Part shown: positions 10,819 through 22,321 of the stretch, one piece after another
How positions within the stretch are numbered: position 1 is the stretch's first letter
Layout of the letters: every line of letters starts with the position of its first letter
Source of the DNA: Stromatinia cepivora
Lineage: Eukaryota > Ascomycota > Leotiomycetes > Helotiales > Sclerotiniaceae
NCBI GenBank assembly: GCA_014898415.1
Contig: RCTD01000016.1
Span: forward strand, 992,001 to 1,056,000
Direction of reading: 5' to 3'
DNA length: 64,000 bases
Program-made: the position numbers and the translations under genes
Notes under the pieces: generated by a model
What the model saw: only the letters and a program-made list of their open reading frames with translations
Told to the model about the DNA's origin: nothing
Database searches by the model: none

Positions 10819-13691
10819 ATGAAGAAAACTTCGTCTAATTCGCCGTCATTTACAGATCGTCTGAGCTTTTGGCATAAATCCAAGGCGCATGGCAACTCTA
10901 CGAATTCAACAAATTCGAGTGGACCAACTCTCCCCTTGAGTAATCCTCCTACCCATACGCAGTATAATAACACTGCTGCTACCTCGGTTTTAAACGATGC
11001 AACCAATATTCCAAGAAATAATTCAACCCATAATGGCCTCAACAACAATCAACGTTCAAATTCCACATCAAATAATGTGGCAGATAATACATCCAACGTT
11101 CATCCGCCACCAGCTCCACCACCGCAAGTTGATGGAGAGAGGAATATCATAGAATCTACAGAAACGGAAAAACCTAAGAAGAAGAATATTGCCACTCGAT
11201 TTTGGCTCACCGGTAAACATATTATACTTTCAAGTTATATCAATATTTTGTTGGTATTTGTACCGGTTGGTATTGTAGCCTATGCGGTTGATCTCAGTCC
11301 AGGTATCGTCTTTGCGATGAACGCAATTGCTATTGTACCTTTGGCAGGTTTACTTAGTCATGCTACGGAAAGTGTGGCTAAGAGAATGGGTGATACTATT
11401 GGTGCTTTGATGAATGTTACTTTTGGTAATGCTGTTGAGCTTATCATTTTGTGAGTTCTGTCATATACACTTGGATGTAGAATTAAGCTAACATCATTAA
11501 TAGTATGTATGTCTACCTCATAAGAGATCAAGACAAGAAAGTGCGAGAAGCCCTCTTAAAGGCATTATCATATCAATCGCGTCCCATATCATTATACCCT
11601 TTTCAATTTTCTTTGTCTCATCATGCAAGTCCCGTGTGAATTACTTTTCAAAATATATGCTCACCTGTTCATCTTTAACCCTATAGCATTGCATTGCAAA
11701 AGGTTAGTATATCTTTCTTATCAATTTGAAACCATTCTAACTTTTGACAGAATGAAATCCGTATCGTCCAAGCTTCCTTGCTCGGCTCAATTCTTGCAAA
11801 TCTACTCTTGATTTTAGGAATGTGTTTCTTGGTTGGTGGATTGCGCTTTCGTGAACAGGTAATTTACCATACATAAGATAATTTCTGAGTCCGCGCTGAC
11901 AATCATAGATCTATAATAGTACTGTCACACAAATGAGTGCTTGTCTTCTAAGTTTGAGCGTCATGAGTTTATTGCTTCCGGTATGTGTAACCATTCATTT
12001 GAATGGAGTCATAATTGACGAATATAGACTGCTTTCCATGCATCCTTCAATACTACGACTGCTGAAAATAAGGCCAACACTAGAGTCTTGCAAGTTAGTC
12101 GTGGTACCAGTGTTGTAAGATTCCCATCATTAAGTCCTAAGGAAACAATGTATTAATTTTCATCAGGTTCTCCTTCTGGTTTACGCCATGTACCTTTTGT
12201 TTCAATTAAAGTCACATGCATACATGTATGAAAGTACTCCTCAACATATCATTGATGAAGAATCAGCTCCTGGTCCTGTTGCAGCTTGGATGGACTCGTC
12301 ATCTGATGATTCATCCTCTTCAAGCTCTGATTCCGATGGCTCCAGTGGTTCCAACACTACTGCCAAACGTGTCAAAAGACTCATCAGAGGTGGTAGACGT
12401 CGTAAGTCAAGCTCGGCATCGAAAGATACTGTAGATGTTGAGGCTCTTCGTACACCCTCTTTTGGTAATGGTAGTATCAACCATGCAGTTGAAGGTAGTG
12501 GATCCACTGGCGATGATCATCGTACAGGTGCTATTGATCTTGCCGAGGATGGTGATGATGAACGTCCTAGAAGAAGTCGCAATGGTTCATTTACAAACCA
12601 TGTCATGACCAGAAAGGAACATAAGAAAGAACGCAAACTACAGAAAAAGGAAAAGAAAGCTCGTAAGAAAGCTCTCAAACATCAGCAAACCATCAATGAA
12701 GGTGTTGTATCTGATGTCATACATGAGAAAACTGCAGGAGCAGAACAAAATGATTCTGATCCACGACGTGTTGATTTTGCCATCATGGAAAATTCCGAAG
12801 CTCAGCAAGATACCAAACGACCATTCACTCTTCGCGGAATTACATCAAACATTCGACCTCAAATTCCAAAAACTTTCTCTCAAAATGTCTTTACTAATCC
12901 AGCACCTACCGGTACTCCACCACCTGGAAATATTCCTCGCGTTCGTATGGGAATTCGTCGTACAAATTCTTTACCAGATCGTCTCAATCAGACAATTTCA
13001 CACCCAGCTGGTGCCCCAGCAAATTTAGCGCCTATTCGAATCAATAGCACCGCTGTTGCAGTTAATAAGGTTCCTATGGATAATGAGGATGAAAACATCT
13101 CTCGTACTACAGCTATCGTTTTACTTCTTCTCTCTACTGGTCTCGTGGCAGTCTGTGCCGAATTCATGGTTGACAGTATCAATGCTGTTGTTGCTAGTAA
13201 TTCTGGTTTGAGTGAGGCTTTTATTGGTCTTATCATCTTACCTATTGTTGGTAATGCTGCTGAACACGTTACTGCTGTTACGGTTGCTAGTAAGAATAAA
13301 ATGGATTTAGCAATTGGTGTAGCTGTTGGCTCTTCAATTCAGATTGGTGTGTTTCCCATCTTAATCTTAATCTCAATATAATCTTAACTAACTCATCACA
13401 ATAGCTCTATTCGTCACTCCCTTCATTGTCCTCCTCGGCTGGTGTATGTCCAAAGAAATGACATTATACTTCACCCTTTTCGAAACCGTCTGTCTCTTCG
13501 TCTCAGCTTTCATTGTCAATTTCTTGGTTCTGGATGGAAGATCCAATTACCTCGAAGGTGCACTTCTCTGCGCAGCATATGTGATTATTGCAGTAGCAGC
13601 TTTCTTTTACCCAAGTCCAGAGGATCAAAGTAATTTGGGCGGAAATGCTGATGCGGCGAAGATGATGGTTAGGAGTCTTGTGGGAATTTGA
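10819..13691 (+). CDS. Ca2+/H+ exchanger, CAX/Vcx1 family (likely vacuolar)
   Basis: Seven exons: 10819-11450, 11687-11702, 11751-11858, 11909-11980, 12028-12114, 12167-13346 and 13405-13691, totalling 2382 nt (793 aa) in frame. The start is the first in-frame ATG, at 10819. Both CAX selectivity repeats are visible: GNAVELII in the N-terminal half and GNAAEHVTAVTVASKNKMD in the C-terminal half, each within hydrophobic helices. The family exchanges vacuolar protons for cytosolic Ca2+. The protein is nearly twice the length of yeast Vcx1 because of an Asn/Ser/Thr-rich N-terminal tail of about 130 residues and a long hydrophilic loop. That loop has poly-Ser/Asp, Lys-rich KKERKLQKKEKKARKK and Pro/Ser stretches and sits between the two halves. 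Exon 2 is only 16 nt. Family assignment is secure; Ca2+ specificity and vacuolar location are by homology. Confidence 0.92.
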
Positions 13692-15498
13692 ATATTGTAA
13701 GGAAGGAGGGGGGGAGGATAACGATCCTCCCGACGGTGGGACGAGATTCTCGGATGGATCCGTACGATGAGGTGCTTCCACGGACTGACTATTGGTGATG
13801 AAATGAATGAATGGTACTTTTACTTCTTGAGCTTGGGATGAAATTTTTATTTTCTTTTATTGCATGCAAGTGGTGATGGGAAAAATGAATGGGTGGGTGG
13901 AAGTGATCAATTGATTTATGAATCAAGTTTTTCGCTTTAGGATGTTTGCTGATTTGGCTTTCTTGATGTTGTTGACAAGTGGCCTTTTTTTTTCCTTTTT
14001 TTGGTTTTTCTGAAATTCCGTTTTCTGATGGATGGATGGATAGTTTAGTTTAATTTAGTCTAGTGGAATGTTGATTGTTGAAGATATTAAGGATAATTAA
14101 GGATAATTAATTTGAGATTCATTCTTTGGATTTGGAATATCATCTTGTAGTCGCCGTGCCTCTGTTGAATTATATAAGATATATTCAAATTCAACGGGAT
14201 TTTCGAACATGTATCACGCACTTCATTCATTTATTCATAGTGCGTATTATTACCTAGATGGCCAGCTTCAGCGAGCAGGATCGCTCGGTGCATATATAGC
14301 TTATGAGGAAGGAAGGAAGTAATTGCAATTGGAGGTGTGTGGTGCTTAAAACTAGATTATTTCTCGGTCGTGTGATTCAATGGTGTTTTTGAGTATTTGT
14401 GAGGTTGTGCTTGTGCTTGTGCTTGTGCTTGTGTGAGATGTATATATGTGGATGAAGCGCTCGCTGATATGGATCCAGGGTAGGGAGGGTATTTGCGAAT
14501 TGCTTGTATGGAGAGGAGAAGATAGAAGAGTTCTAGGTGGTGGAAAGGTTTACCGAATTGGTAGTTGGGTACCCCTTTTCTTGGATTTTCGGTTCTTGAT
14601 TTTGGATTTTGGATTTTGGGTTTTGGATTTTGGATTTTGGATTTTGGATTTTGGATTTTGGATTTTGGATTTTGGATTTTGGATTTTGGATTTTGGATTT
14701 TGGATTTTGGATTTTGGATTTTGGATTTTGGATTTTGGATTTTGGATTTTGGATTTTGGATTTTGGGTATACATTGTATTTTTATAATTTATTAATAATA
14801 GATTTATTTATTATATAATAGTCAGAGTTGAAGAATCTAATTAGCTAAGATAGAATCATTGGTTTTCTTATACTGTAGAATATAATTCCTGTTCAGCACT
14901 TGGAGACTTGGTTTGTTGGATAGGTATCAGGTAGTTTGTTGATATTCAGTAAGTAACTTTAGCTCTGCTATTCAAATAAATTGGTTGGTGTTAGGTCTAC
15001 TTCGATCATTAGCGCTTTTACTTATGATATTAAATGTTTTTGCTGTCTTCTTTGGTTCGATAGTAACAGGGAAAATACAATTCAGGTGAGTTGAATGCAA
15101 ACTTTGAAAGGAAATCTAAATCATGTCATTAGTTCTTTAATATAAACAATAAACAATAAAGACCCCCTTTCAATATTTTCTTTCCGTTGTGTCTTTGTAT
15201 CTTGTCAAAGAAAACTTGGTCGTTGTTCATTTCGTTATTGGTAGGTAATACTTAGAATTCCATGTATGTAAAGCTCCAGAACAACTCCTAGGAACTCTTC
15301 ATCAAAAGTACAAAACCTCCCCTGTGTTCTCCTTAATTCCGTTGCTCTTCCTATCCACACCAACACCACCTATCACATTCACACCCATCCCACACAAACT
15401 AACCACCCCATTCCACCAGCTCCATTCCCACCTCCAAAAACTACCCTAACCCCCACCCCATCCCAAACAAAAACCAAAAAAACCAAAAACCAAGCAAA
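13692..15498. other. Intergenic region with simple repeats
   Basis: 1.8 kb without a convincing gene. It holds a (CTTGTG)n run of about five copies at 14403-14434 and the large 7-bp array at 14.58-14.77 kb. Two copies of aaggataatt lie near 14090-14110. The last 200 bases are strikingly C/A-rich and look like the 5' leader of the small Cys-rich gene. Confidence 0.5.
14582..14767. repeat. 7-bp minisatellite (GGATTTT)n, about 26 copies
   Basis: About 185 bases of nearly perfect GGATTTT units. Only two variants are seen (GGTTCTTGATTTT at the left edge and one GGGTTTT near 14618). The unit length is not a multiple of three and contains no stop, so all three plus frames read through as the heptapeptide WILDFGF and the minus strand as IQNPKSK. 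These open frames are repeat artefacts, not genes. Confidence 0.95.
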
Positions 15499-15687
15499 AT
15501 GTCCCGCTTCTCCTACGTCTGCTGCGCCTGCGCCGAAACCAACGACAACGCATCAACCAGCGACCAAGGCTTCAGTAAAATCTGCAAGAAATGTTGTATT
15601 CATAAACGTTGCTATAAATGTTACTTGTTTAATGCATTTGGGAATATGACGTATCATTTGGGGCATTGGGGGGGGAAGTATATATGA
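15499..15687 (+). CDS. Small Cys-rich protein (62 aa), possible zinc-binding
   Basis: A 62-codon intronless frame with ATG in a good context (caaaATG) after a C/A-rich leader. It is dense in cysteines arranged as CCAC, CKKCC and CYKC, reminiscent of a small zinc ribbon. The first 40 codons use G/C-ending codons heavily, unlike the surrounding AT-rich DNA, which supports real coding. No signal peptide is visible, so it should be intracellular. I do not recognise a named family. The reading could be a chance frame, but its Cys spacing and codon use argue otherwise. Confidence 0.55.
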   Translation: MSRFSYVCCACAETNDNASTSDQGFSKICKKCCIHKRCYKCYLFNAFGNMTYHLGHWGGKYI

Positions 15688-16844
15688 TTTTTTTTTGGTT
15701 ATTTTTGAGATGAAAAGGGAAGAAAAGGGGAGAGGGAGAGGGGAGGAGAAAGAGAGGAGGGAGGAAGGAAGAGGTAAGAAGTAAGAAATGGGAAGAATGA
15801 TGGAGTTCGTTTTTGCGGGATATATGGCGAGAACTTATCTACCTACCTAGATGGAGCTGGACTCCTACTAGAAAAGAAATAGAAAATAGTTGCAGAAAAC
15901 AAAGTAAGAAGTCTAAGATTTGAGGATCCGTGATTGTGAAATATACGAGGATATATGAATAAATAAAGTAAGTGAAAGGAATAAAGTGAATATATCAAAT
16001 GAACGTACGAATTATCGTAATTTTAATTATAACGTAATTTACTTTGCTGTCGGCAATTCCCCCTCACTTATTGTGTTAACCCCTCTGTGATTTATAGGGA
16101 GATTTGAGTTACTAACTCATAAATTTATACATATAGACATACATACCACTACCAATAACATCAAGAAAGAGAATAAATTTATTGCAGCATACCATATATC
16201 CCAGATATCCCAGATATCCCAGATATCCGGAAGATGTTGTCATCTAGTCCAGAAAACACCCAAAATCAAGAACATCAAGACCTCAACAATATCAGGACTT
16301 CCACGATATGAATGAAGGAAGTTCAAGAGAGTTATGGAAGAAAATTAACGATAATGAGGTATTAGTATTAGAATCGAGAGGGGACAAAGCTAGATTACCT
16401 ACATGCAAAAAGTATGTGATTTGGTGGTTGAGGAAATAAGGAGGAAGGGGAACAAACTTCTTTGCTCCTAAACCATGAGATAGACTTATATGTATACAAC
16501 ATAAACTTCCATATATGCATAACCCCCCCTTTTGTTGATATAGATAATATTCTTCTGTATAATATCTGGCTCACGAAGGTATATCGTGAACATTGCCGCC
16601 ATTCACGTCATGTGCTATCCCTAGGATAGCTGCCGCTGCCACTGCCACTGACAATTGCATGAGCCTTGACCACTCAAGATATATGAACTGAAACAACGGG
16701 TATAATTATCATTACAATTAATCATAATATCCACAAGCCCTGGCATTAATTCAACACAGAGCGTAAAAGGAGCTCGGCTCCATCCATCAAAAATCACTCC
16801 TCGGGTATGACTTCTCCACAAGATCTCTTCGCTTCCCCCCTTCA
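15688..16844. other. Intergenic region
   Basis: 1.15 kb. It starts with a purine-rich run (15710-15790, GA-rich). At 16196-16229 a 9-bp unit atatcccag is repeated about 3.7 times. No supported gene; the last few hundred bases are the 3' side of the minus-strand Rab gene. Confidence 0.5.
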
Positions 16845-18085
16845 TCAACAACAACCACCTCTTCTTCTCCTCTGGCCCGGCAACGTAAAAACCTCCTCCC
16901 ACTCCCTCATCCCTCCAAGTCCCCAATTCTGCCCTCTTTTCCCCTTCCTCCTCCTCCTCCCACTCCCATCCTCAATCGTCATTCCACTCTTCACACTCGC
17001 CCCATCACTAGCATTTGTATCCCATCTTCCTCCATCCCCATATTGTATTCCACTCATCGGATCATCCGGATCAATTTCTCCCAACTCTATCTTCGTCAAT
17101 ATCATCCTCGCCAATCTATTAAAAACCTCCTCGACATTATCTCCCGATAAAGCAGATACCTCAACCGAAACTGGTATATTTGCAGAACTAGCCCATCTCG
17201 ATGCTTCTTCCGCACTAACTTCTCGTCCATCCGGCGCTACACTTGCTTTCAACTGTGATCCTATCCCTGTATATCCCGAGCTCGAATTCACAGATCCCCC
17301 GGTCGTATATGGAAATGAGGAGTTCTTGCTATTAATACTAGATGGTGTTTCCGGTGGTACAGATGTATCTATTAAATCCCCATTCGACTCCGCAAGATCC
17401 GTCTTATTACCCACAAGAAGTAGTGTAAGGTTTGGGGAAGCCAGCGCTCGCGCGTCGTTAAGGAAGGTAGGTAGTCCAGTAAAGGAATTATGGTTTGTGA
17501 TATCGTAACATAGGACTGCGCCTGCGGCGCCACGGTAGTAAGATCGAGATACGGAGCGAAATCGTTCGGTGCCTGCTGTGTCCCATAGCTTTTGTGTGGT
17601 TAGCTTTAGAGAGTGACGGGGAGACGCGAGGGAGGGAAATACCTGAAGCTTAATACGCTTCCGTCGACTGCCGCTGCCCACTCTTATAATCTTGCTTGCG
17701 AATTCTACGCCGATAGTCTGAGAAGATAAAATTCTCCATTCATTTTTGACAAAACGATGTAATAGACATGATCTGTGCGACATCAATATCATATTCTCCC
17801 CATTCCAACCACAAACATCCCACTCATCAAAAACAAATAGAAAGTGGAACATACTTGCCGCTTCCACTTGGTCCTAAGAGTATAATCTTAGCCAAATAAT
17901 CGTACATACTACCTAATTCCTGGAGATCCATTAGTATTGATATGATATGTCTTTCATTTTATCTCTCGTTCTGTATGTCTGCATGTTTGTTTAACAATGA
18001 AGGAGGAGGGTGAAAAACAAACCTGATCTCTGGTAGTACTGGCACTCTCATCACTTGCAGCGGATGAGCGCCTCGGTCGCACCAT
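16845..18085 (-). CDS. Rab4-like small GTPase
   Basis: Four minus-strand exons: 18085-18023, 17919-17855, 17772-17643 and 17588-16845, totalling 1002 nt (333 aa). The P-loop GPSGSGKS is at residues 37-44, followed by the effector region SSQTIGVEF. DTAGTE with DTAG at 89-92 is the G3 box, NKTD at 147-150 is G4 and SAL is G5. The C-terminus GGCC is a double geranylgeranylation signal. The effector sequence and flanking residues fit the fungal Rab4 group, which acts in endosomal recycling. The protein is over 100 residues longer than a usual Rab. There is a Ser/Thr/Pro-rich insertion between G4 and G5 and a long basic/Gly-rich tail before the prenylated Cys pair. The gene is divergent from the dehydrogenase gene that follows. 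Confidence 0.9.
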
Positions 18086-18436
18086 TTTCGCCTATGAGTG
18101 GTAGTACGATAACGGTTTTGATTTCTTGATGTTTTAAGACACAGAAATGTTGAAAAGTTCTTGAAAGTTGTTTAATATTTCTATATGTTGAATTAATCTT
18201 CTCAAGTAAATAGACCCTCAATAGGATGTGACATCAAAGTTGTCGCAAGTCTTATCCGTATCGGTGTTCAACCAATCATTTCCCGACGCTAGACTGTTTA
18301 GGATTTGCTTAATGTAGATTAGAGGGATTCAAATAAGCCGAGGCATGTGATATATGAGGAAGCGGAAGAGGAATGATTTTCTGAATGTTTAATAGGTATT
18401 CTTTTCTTAAAGACTTATTATTCAAATACTATCAAG
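18086..18436. promoter_or_regulatory. Divergent promoter, Rab4-like / dehydrogenase
   Basis: 350 bases between two head-to-head genes, AT-rich, presumed bidirectional promoter from position alone. No specific factor site was identified. Confidence 0.45.
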
Positions 18437-19818
18437 ATGAAGATTGAAGGTAGAACTTTTATTGTATCAGGCGGGTAAGTAAAAACCATAGAGTCGTGAA
18501 TTAAATTTCACTAACAAGACATCTAGAGCTTCAGGTTTAGGCCGAGCATGTGTGGTTGATATCTGTCAAGCTGGAGGATATGCAGCTGTTCTGGATATGA
18601 ATGAGGAGTTAGCTGAAGAATTGGTTAAAGAGATAGGAGGCGGAAAGGCCAAATTCTTTCAAACAGATGTACTGGAGACAGATAGTATTACCAAAGCTGT
18701 TAAAGGTGCTTTGGAATGGGTAAAGGAAACTGGAAAGGAGGTTGGTGGAGTTATTGCTGCTGCTGGTGTATCTACTCCAGCTAAGGTGTGTTTTCAATCT
18801 CTTGTTTTTTTTACATATTGTTCTATGGAATTCGGAATATCTTCAAAGTGTTGTCAGCTCTATACTTCTCAGGTTATGAAAGTCTCTTATACGGGGTGCT
18901 CTTATACGGAAGCTCTCATACGGGATGCTCCCATATGAGCCCTACAAACCTCCACAGCGAAGATTCCCGAGCCTCTCTACGCTCTCTTCCAATGATTTCC
19001 TCAAATCCAACTCCCTATCCCCCTTCGTCTCATCCTCTCACCACCCCCACACTAACCTCCTCATCCTTCCCAGATCCTCGACCGCAACCTCGAACCCTTT
19101 TCCCTCTCCGACTTCGACTTCGTAATGAACGTCAACGTCCGCGGTACCATCGATTTAATCCGTCAATGTCTTCCCCACATGGCTCGTTCCACTCCTTTAA
19201 ATGATGATGGTGAGCGTGGTGTTGTTATAATGGTTGCCTCATCTGCTGCTTTTGATGGACAACCTGGTCAAGGTATTTTATTCTTCCTATCCTACACACC
19301 TATTCCGTGCTTCTATTGCCCCAGAATTTATCAATAGGGAGTTTCGAACCGAAATGCTAACGGAAAATAGTCGCATACTCGGCGTCCAAAGGCGCAATAG
19401 CATCGCTAACTCTTCCCCTGACCCGTGATGTTGCAAGACATGGTATTAGGGTTGTGACTATAGCGCCTAGTCTTTTTGATTCGAGGATGACGGCTATGAT
19501 GAGTGATAAAGTGCGGGCGAGTTTAACGAGGGTTATGGAATTTCCGCGTAAGTTTCTTTCTGTCCATATCCCATATATCCACATCCCAATCATCCAAATC
19601 CCCTACCCATCCCTCCTACCACACTCAACACAACCCCCCCCCCCCCCCCAAAAAAAGTCCCCAACTCTATCCCACGAGTCTAACCCACATCAAATAAAGT
19701 ACGACCCGGCAAACCCCACGAATTCGCACAACTAGTAAGACAAAGCATTGAAAATGTAATGTTAAACGGAGTAGTATTGAGATTAGACGGAGGAATGAGG
19801 ATGCCGAGTAAGATGTGA
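18437..19818 (+). CDS. Short-chain dehydrogenase, 3-hydroxyacyl-CoA dehydrogenase type-2-like
   Basis: Five exons: 18437-18474, 18527-18785, 19074-19272, 19371-19547 and 19700-19818, totalling 792 nt (263 aa). The Rossmann motif SGGASGLGRA near the N-terminus binds NAD(P). NVNVRGT supplies the catalytic Asn. [18 protein letters not shown] gives the catalytic Ser and YxxxK, and LRLDGGMRM closes the fold. Length and motif spacing match the HSD17B10/HADH2 group of SDRs, which oxidise 3-hydroxyacyl-CoA in mitochondrial beta-oxidation of branched and short chains. The exact substrate is inferred from resemblance. Intron 2 (288 nt) is unusually long here and holds imperfect copies of ctcttatacgg. 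Intron 4 contains a poly-C tract near 19634. Confidence 0.88.
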
Positions 19819-20158
19819 GGGGTCAGATCAGGTGAGAGTAAATGGATATTTTATGTGGTTTCTGTATTTCGTATCTGTAAATAAATGGATGGATAGGTGT
19901 ATTCCGGATTTCTCTATCATGGGTTTAGTGTGAGGTTGTAAGAGTATTGTTTTAATGGAAATAGGTTGTTGCGTTTGGGGATTGGAGTGCACTTGTCCAG
20001 AATTCCCGTGATAAAAATTAAAATAATCGTGTGGGTGTGGTCAATAGACCTAAGTTTGCACTTCGCAACATTGGTAGAATTATACTACATGAGATCCTTC
20101 TGCAAACAAGTTGATTGGGTATTCAACTAGCTGAACAATTCGTTTATTAACCATCCAT
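19819..20158. other. Convergent intergenic spacer
   Basis: 340 bases between the 3' ends of the dehydrogenase (+) and ROK1 (-). No gene or obvious repeat. Confidence 0.6.
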
Positions 20159-22321
20159 TCAATCCTCAATGCCTGCCCATCCATCCTCGACCACCTCCTC
20201 CCCGTCATCCGCAACACTCTCCTGCTTTCGTCTTTTACTCCCCTGAATAGCTCCCTTCCTATTATGTTCCAATTTCCTCTCATATCCACTCTTCGTACTA
20301 ATTTGCATTCTTGATTTCGACTTCCCTCCTTTCGAATCTTTTCCATCCTTTGCATTACCCAAACCCCCTCGTCTCGCTTCAACACCATATTTCTTCAATT
20401 TCTTCTTTTCTTCCTTGCTAGGTGTTGGTAGCGCATCTAATAACCATTTCTGCATACTAGCTTCGCTTGCGGGTTTTCCGGCCTGTTTTTCGGATGCCGC
20501 GATGATATTTGCGACGTTCTTGACATAGGGAATATCCTCTTTGGTATAGAATGTTACTGCAATACCACCGTCACGACCAGCTCGTCCAGTGCGCCCCACG
20601 CGATGGATATAAGCTGCTCCTGAATTAGGAACATCATAATTGACTACACCATTGATGCCTTTGAAATCAACACCTCTTGACAAAATATCCGTGGTGATCA
20701 AGATCCAGATCTCACCATTGCGGAATCGTGTCATGACTTGATCTCTGACTGAGTCAGAAAGATCAGAATGTAATACTGCGATTCTGGTAGAACCACCTGC
20801 CTCGGCGGGTATATCATACAGAAGTTCAGCATGTAAGGCAATGGCTCGGGGGATCGTTTGCGTAAAGACGAGGAATGGAGGCCGTAAAGATTCTGTTCCA
20901 TCTGTAGTCTTTGCGGTGGGCCGAAGTAATTGTCGAAGAGCGATAAGTTTACCAGGCTCAGTTGCAGCATAAATCAAACGATGTGTGATATTAGGAATGG
21001 CGGAATCTTTAAGCCCAATCACGAGACGAACAAGATTTGAATGTTTTTCTAGGCCTAACTTCTCTTGCCTAGCTTGAATAGTGGCCGAGGCGAGCGTTTC
21101 GATGTTTGAACCCATTGTTGCGGACCAAAGATTAACTCGTAAATCGGGATTGATACATGAGTTCCAAATCCCTAGTGTCTGATCTCTGAACAAAGGGTCT
21201 AGGAGAACATCTGCTTCATCAAAAACTAGTGTACGAACAGTCGGTAATGGAGCATGATCATCTGATAATCCTAAGGATAGGGCATGGAGGAAGATCAATG
21301 GTGTTGTGACCAATATATCAGTCTTGGTAAGTGGCTGGTTAGATGAAGTAGTTCTATCAACGGATTCGTCATCGTCTCCATCGTCGCCCGACTGCTCCTT
21401 TTCCTCAGTGTCTGCACTCGGTACTATCTTCATTCCCTTCTTCATTCCTAAAATCTTAACTCCTGTTCCGATGCTAAGTTTCTTTCCCTCATTAACAATC
21501 TGACTAGCGAGCTCTTTCGTTGGTGCTATTATCACAGCTTCCAAGACATGATTCTTGTCAGAGGTTCTGCGTCGTTGTACTATATCATTAATAACTGGTA
21601 TCAAGAATGCCAGAGTCTTTCCACTTCCAGTAGGCGCAACAGCTAATAAATCCAGAGTACTCGATAACTCGTCAGTATCTACCGAGGAACTACCCAATGC
21701 AACTGAAGGCTTCAAGAGTAAAGGTAAGCTCCCCATTTGAACTTCAGTAGGAATTTTATATCCTTGGTCTTTCAAATTTTCTGATAATCTGCCCGATATT
21801 TTGTATGTAGCTCGTAAATCTTCAAATGCCATTAATGGTTGTGGGTATAACTGCTTGATATCCTCCTTCGAACTCGTAGCCTTTGCGGACTTCGACTTCC
21901 TCGACTTTTTGATCTTCTTTTGCGGTTTTGCACCTGGCAGAAGGGTGACCTTCAATCGATGCGATTTTAATATCTGTCGACATTCTTCCTCATCCAGAAG
22001 TGGTTCTGGTTCTGAGGAAGGATTCGATTGTGCAGGTTTTGGCGCATCGTTTGTGGAAGCCTTTTTCTTGGTCTTCTGTGTCGCAGGCTCGGAGAAAAAG
22101 AAATCAAGGTTCCCATCTGTTTGTTCTGTAGTATCAACATCCTTAGATTGTCCTCCTCTCTTTCTCTTCTTGCCCCTCGATTCGGGAATAGGATCGTGGT
22201 ACAATTGAGGATTCGCAGATGTTCCACTGGAAGGTAATTTCGTAGCAACACCTCCTACTTTCTGTGATCCATTTTGACCAGATTGCTTAGTTGATCTAGA
22301 AAGTAACCTTAAAATATCCAT
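20159..22321 (-). CDS. ROK1: DEAD-box ATP-dependent RNA helicase Rok1
   Basis: Intronless, 720 aa from the ATG at 22321 (MDILRLL...). The frame extends upstream but only from a non-ATG codon. The N-terminal 160 residues are Lys-rich. Helicase motifs appear in order: Q-region FEDLRATYKI near 166-175, motif I APTGSGKT at 229-236, DEAD at 368-371 and SAT at 400-402. Motif VI HRVGRTGR follows at 573-580. An acidic insert (EEKEQSGDDGDDDES) sits between motifs Ia and Ib. The N-terminus and the overall layout fit Rok1, which acts in the nucleolus on 35S pre-rRNA processing and 40S subunit assembly. Fungal Rok1 proteins have a similar length. The gene is divergent from MIC10. Confidence 0.92.
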   Translation of the reverse strand: MDILRLLSRSTKQSGQNGSQKVGGVATKLPSSGTSANPQLYHDPIPESRGKKRKRGGQSKDVDTTEQTDGNLDFFFSEPATQKTKKKASTNDAPKPAQSNPSSEPEPLLDEEECRQILKSHRLKVTLLPGAKPQKKIKKSRKSKSAKATSSKEDIKQLYPQPLMAFEDLRATYKISGRLSENLKDQGYKIPTEVQMGSLPLLLKPSVALGSSSVDTDELSSTLDLLAVAPTGSGKTLAFLIPVINDIVQRRRTSDKNHVLEAVIIAPTKELASQIVNEGKKLSIGTGVKILGMKKGMKIVPSADTEEKEQSGDDGDDDESVDRTTSSNQPLTKTDILVTTPLIFLHALSLGLSDDHAPLPTVRTLVFDEADVLLDPLFRDQTLGIWNSCINPDLRVNLWSATMGSNIETLASATIQARQEKLGLEKHSNLVRLVIGLKDSAIPNITHRLIYAATEPGKLIALRQLLRPTAKTTDGTESLRPPFLVFTQTIPRAIALHAELLYDIPAEAGGSTRIAVLHSDLSDSVRDQVMTRFRNGEIWILITTDILSRGVDFKGINGVVNYDVPNSGAAYIHRVGRTGRAGRDGGIAVTFYTKEDIPYVKNVANIIAASEKQAGKPASEASMQKWLLDALPTPSKEEKKKLKKYGVEARRGGLGNAKDGKDSKGGKSKSRMQISTKSGYERKLEHNRKGAIQGSKRRKQESVADDGEEVVEDGWAGIED

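Noticed and set aside
14446..14818. Several long overlapping ORFs with WILDFGF or NPKSKIQ repeats
   Set aside because: They exist only because the 7-bp repeat contains no stop in any frame.
16807..17508. 233-codon plus-strand ORF
   Set aside because: It is antisense to the well-supported Rab4-like exon 4 and has no domain.
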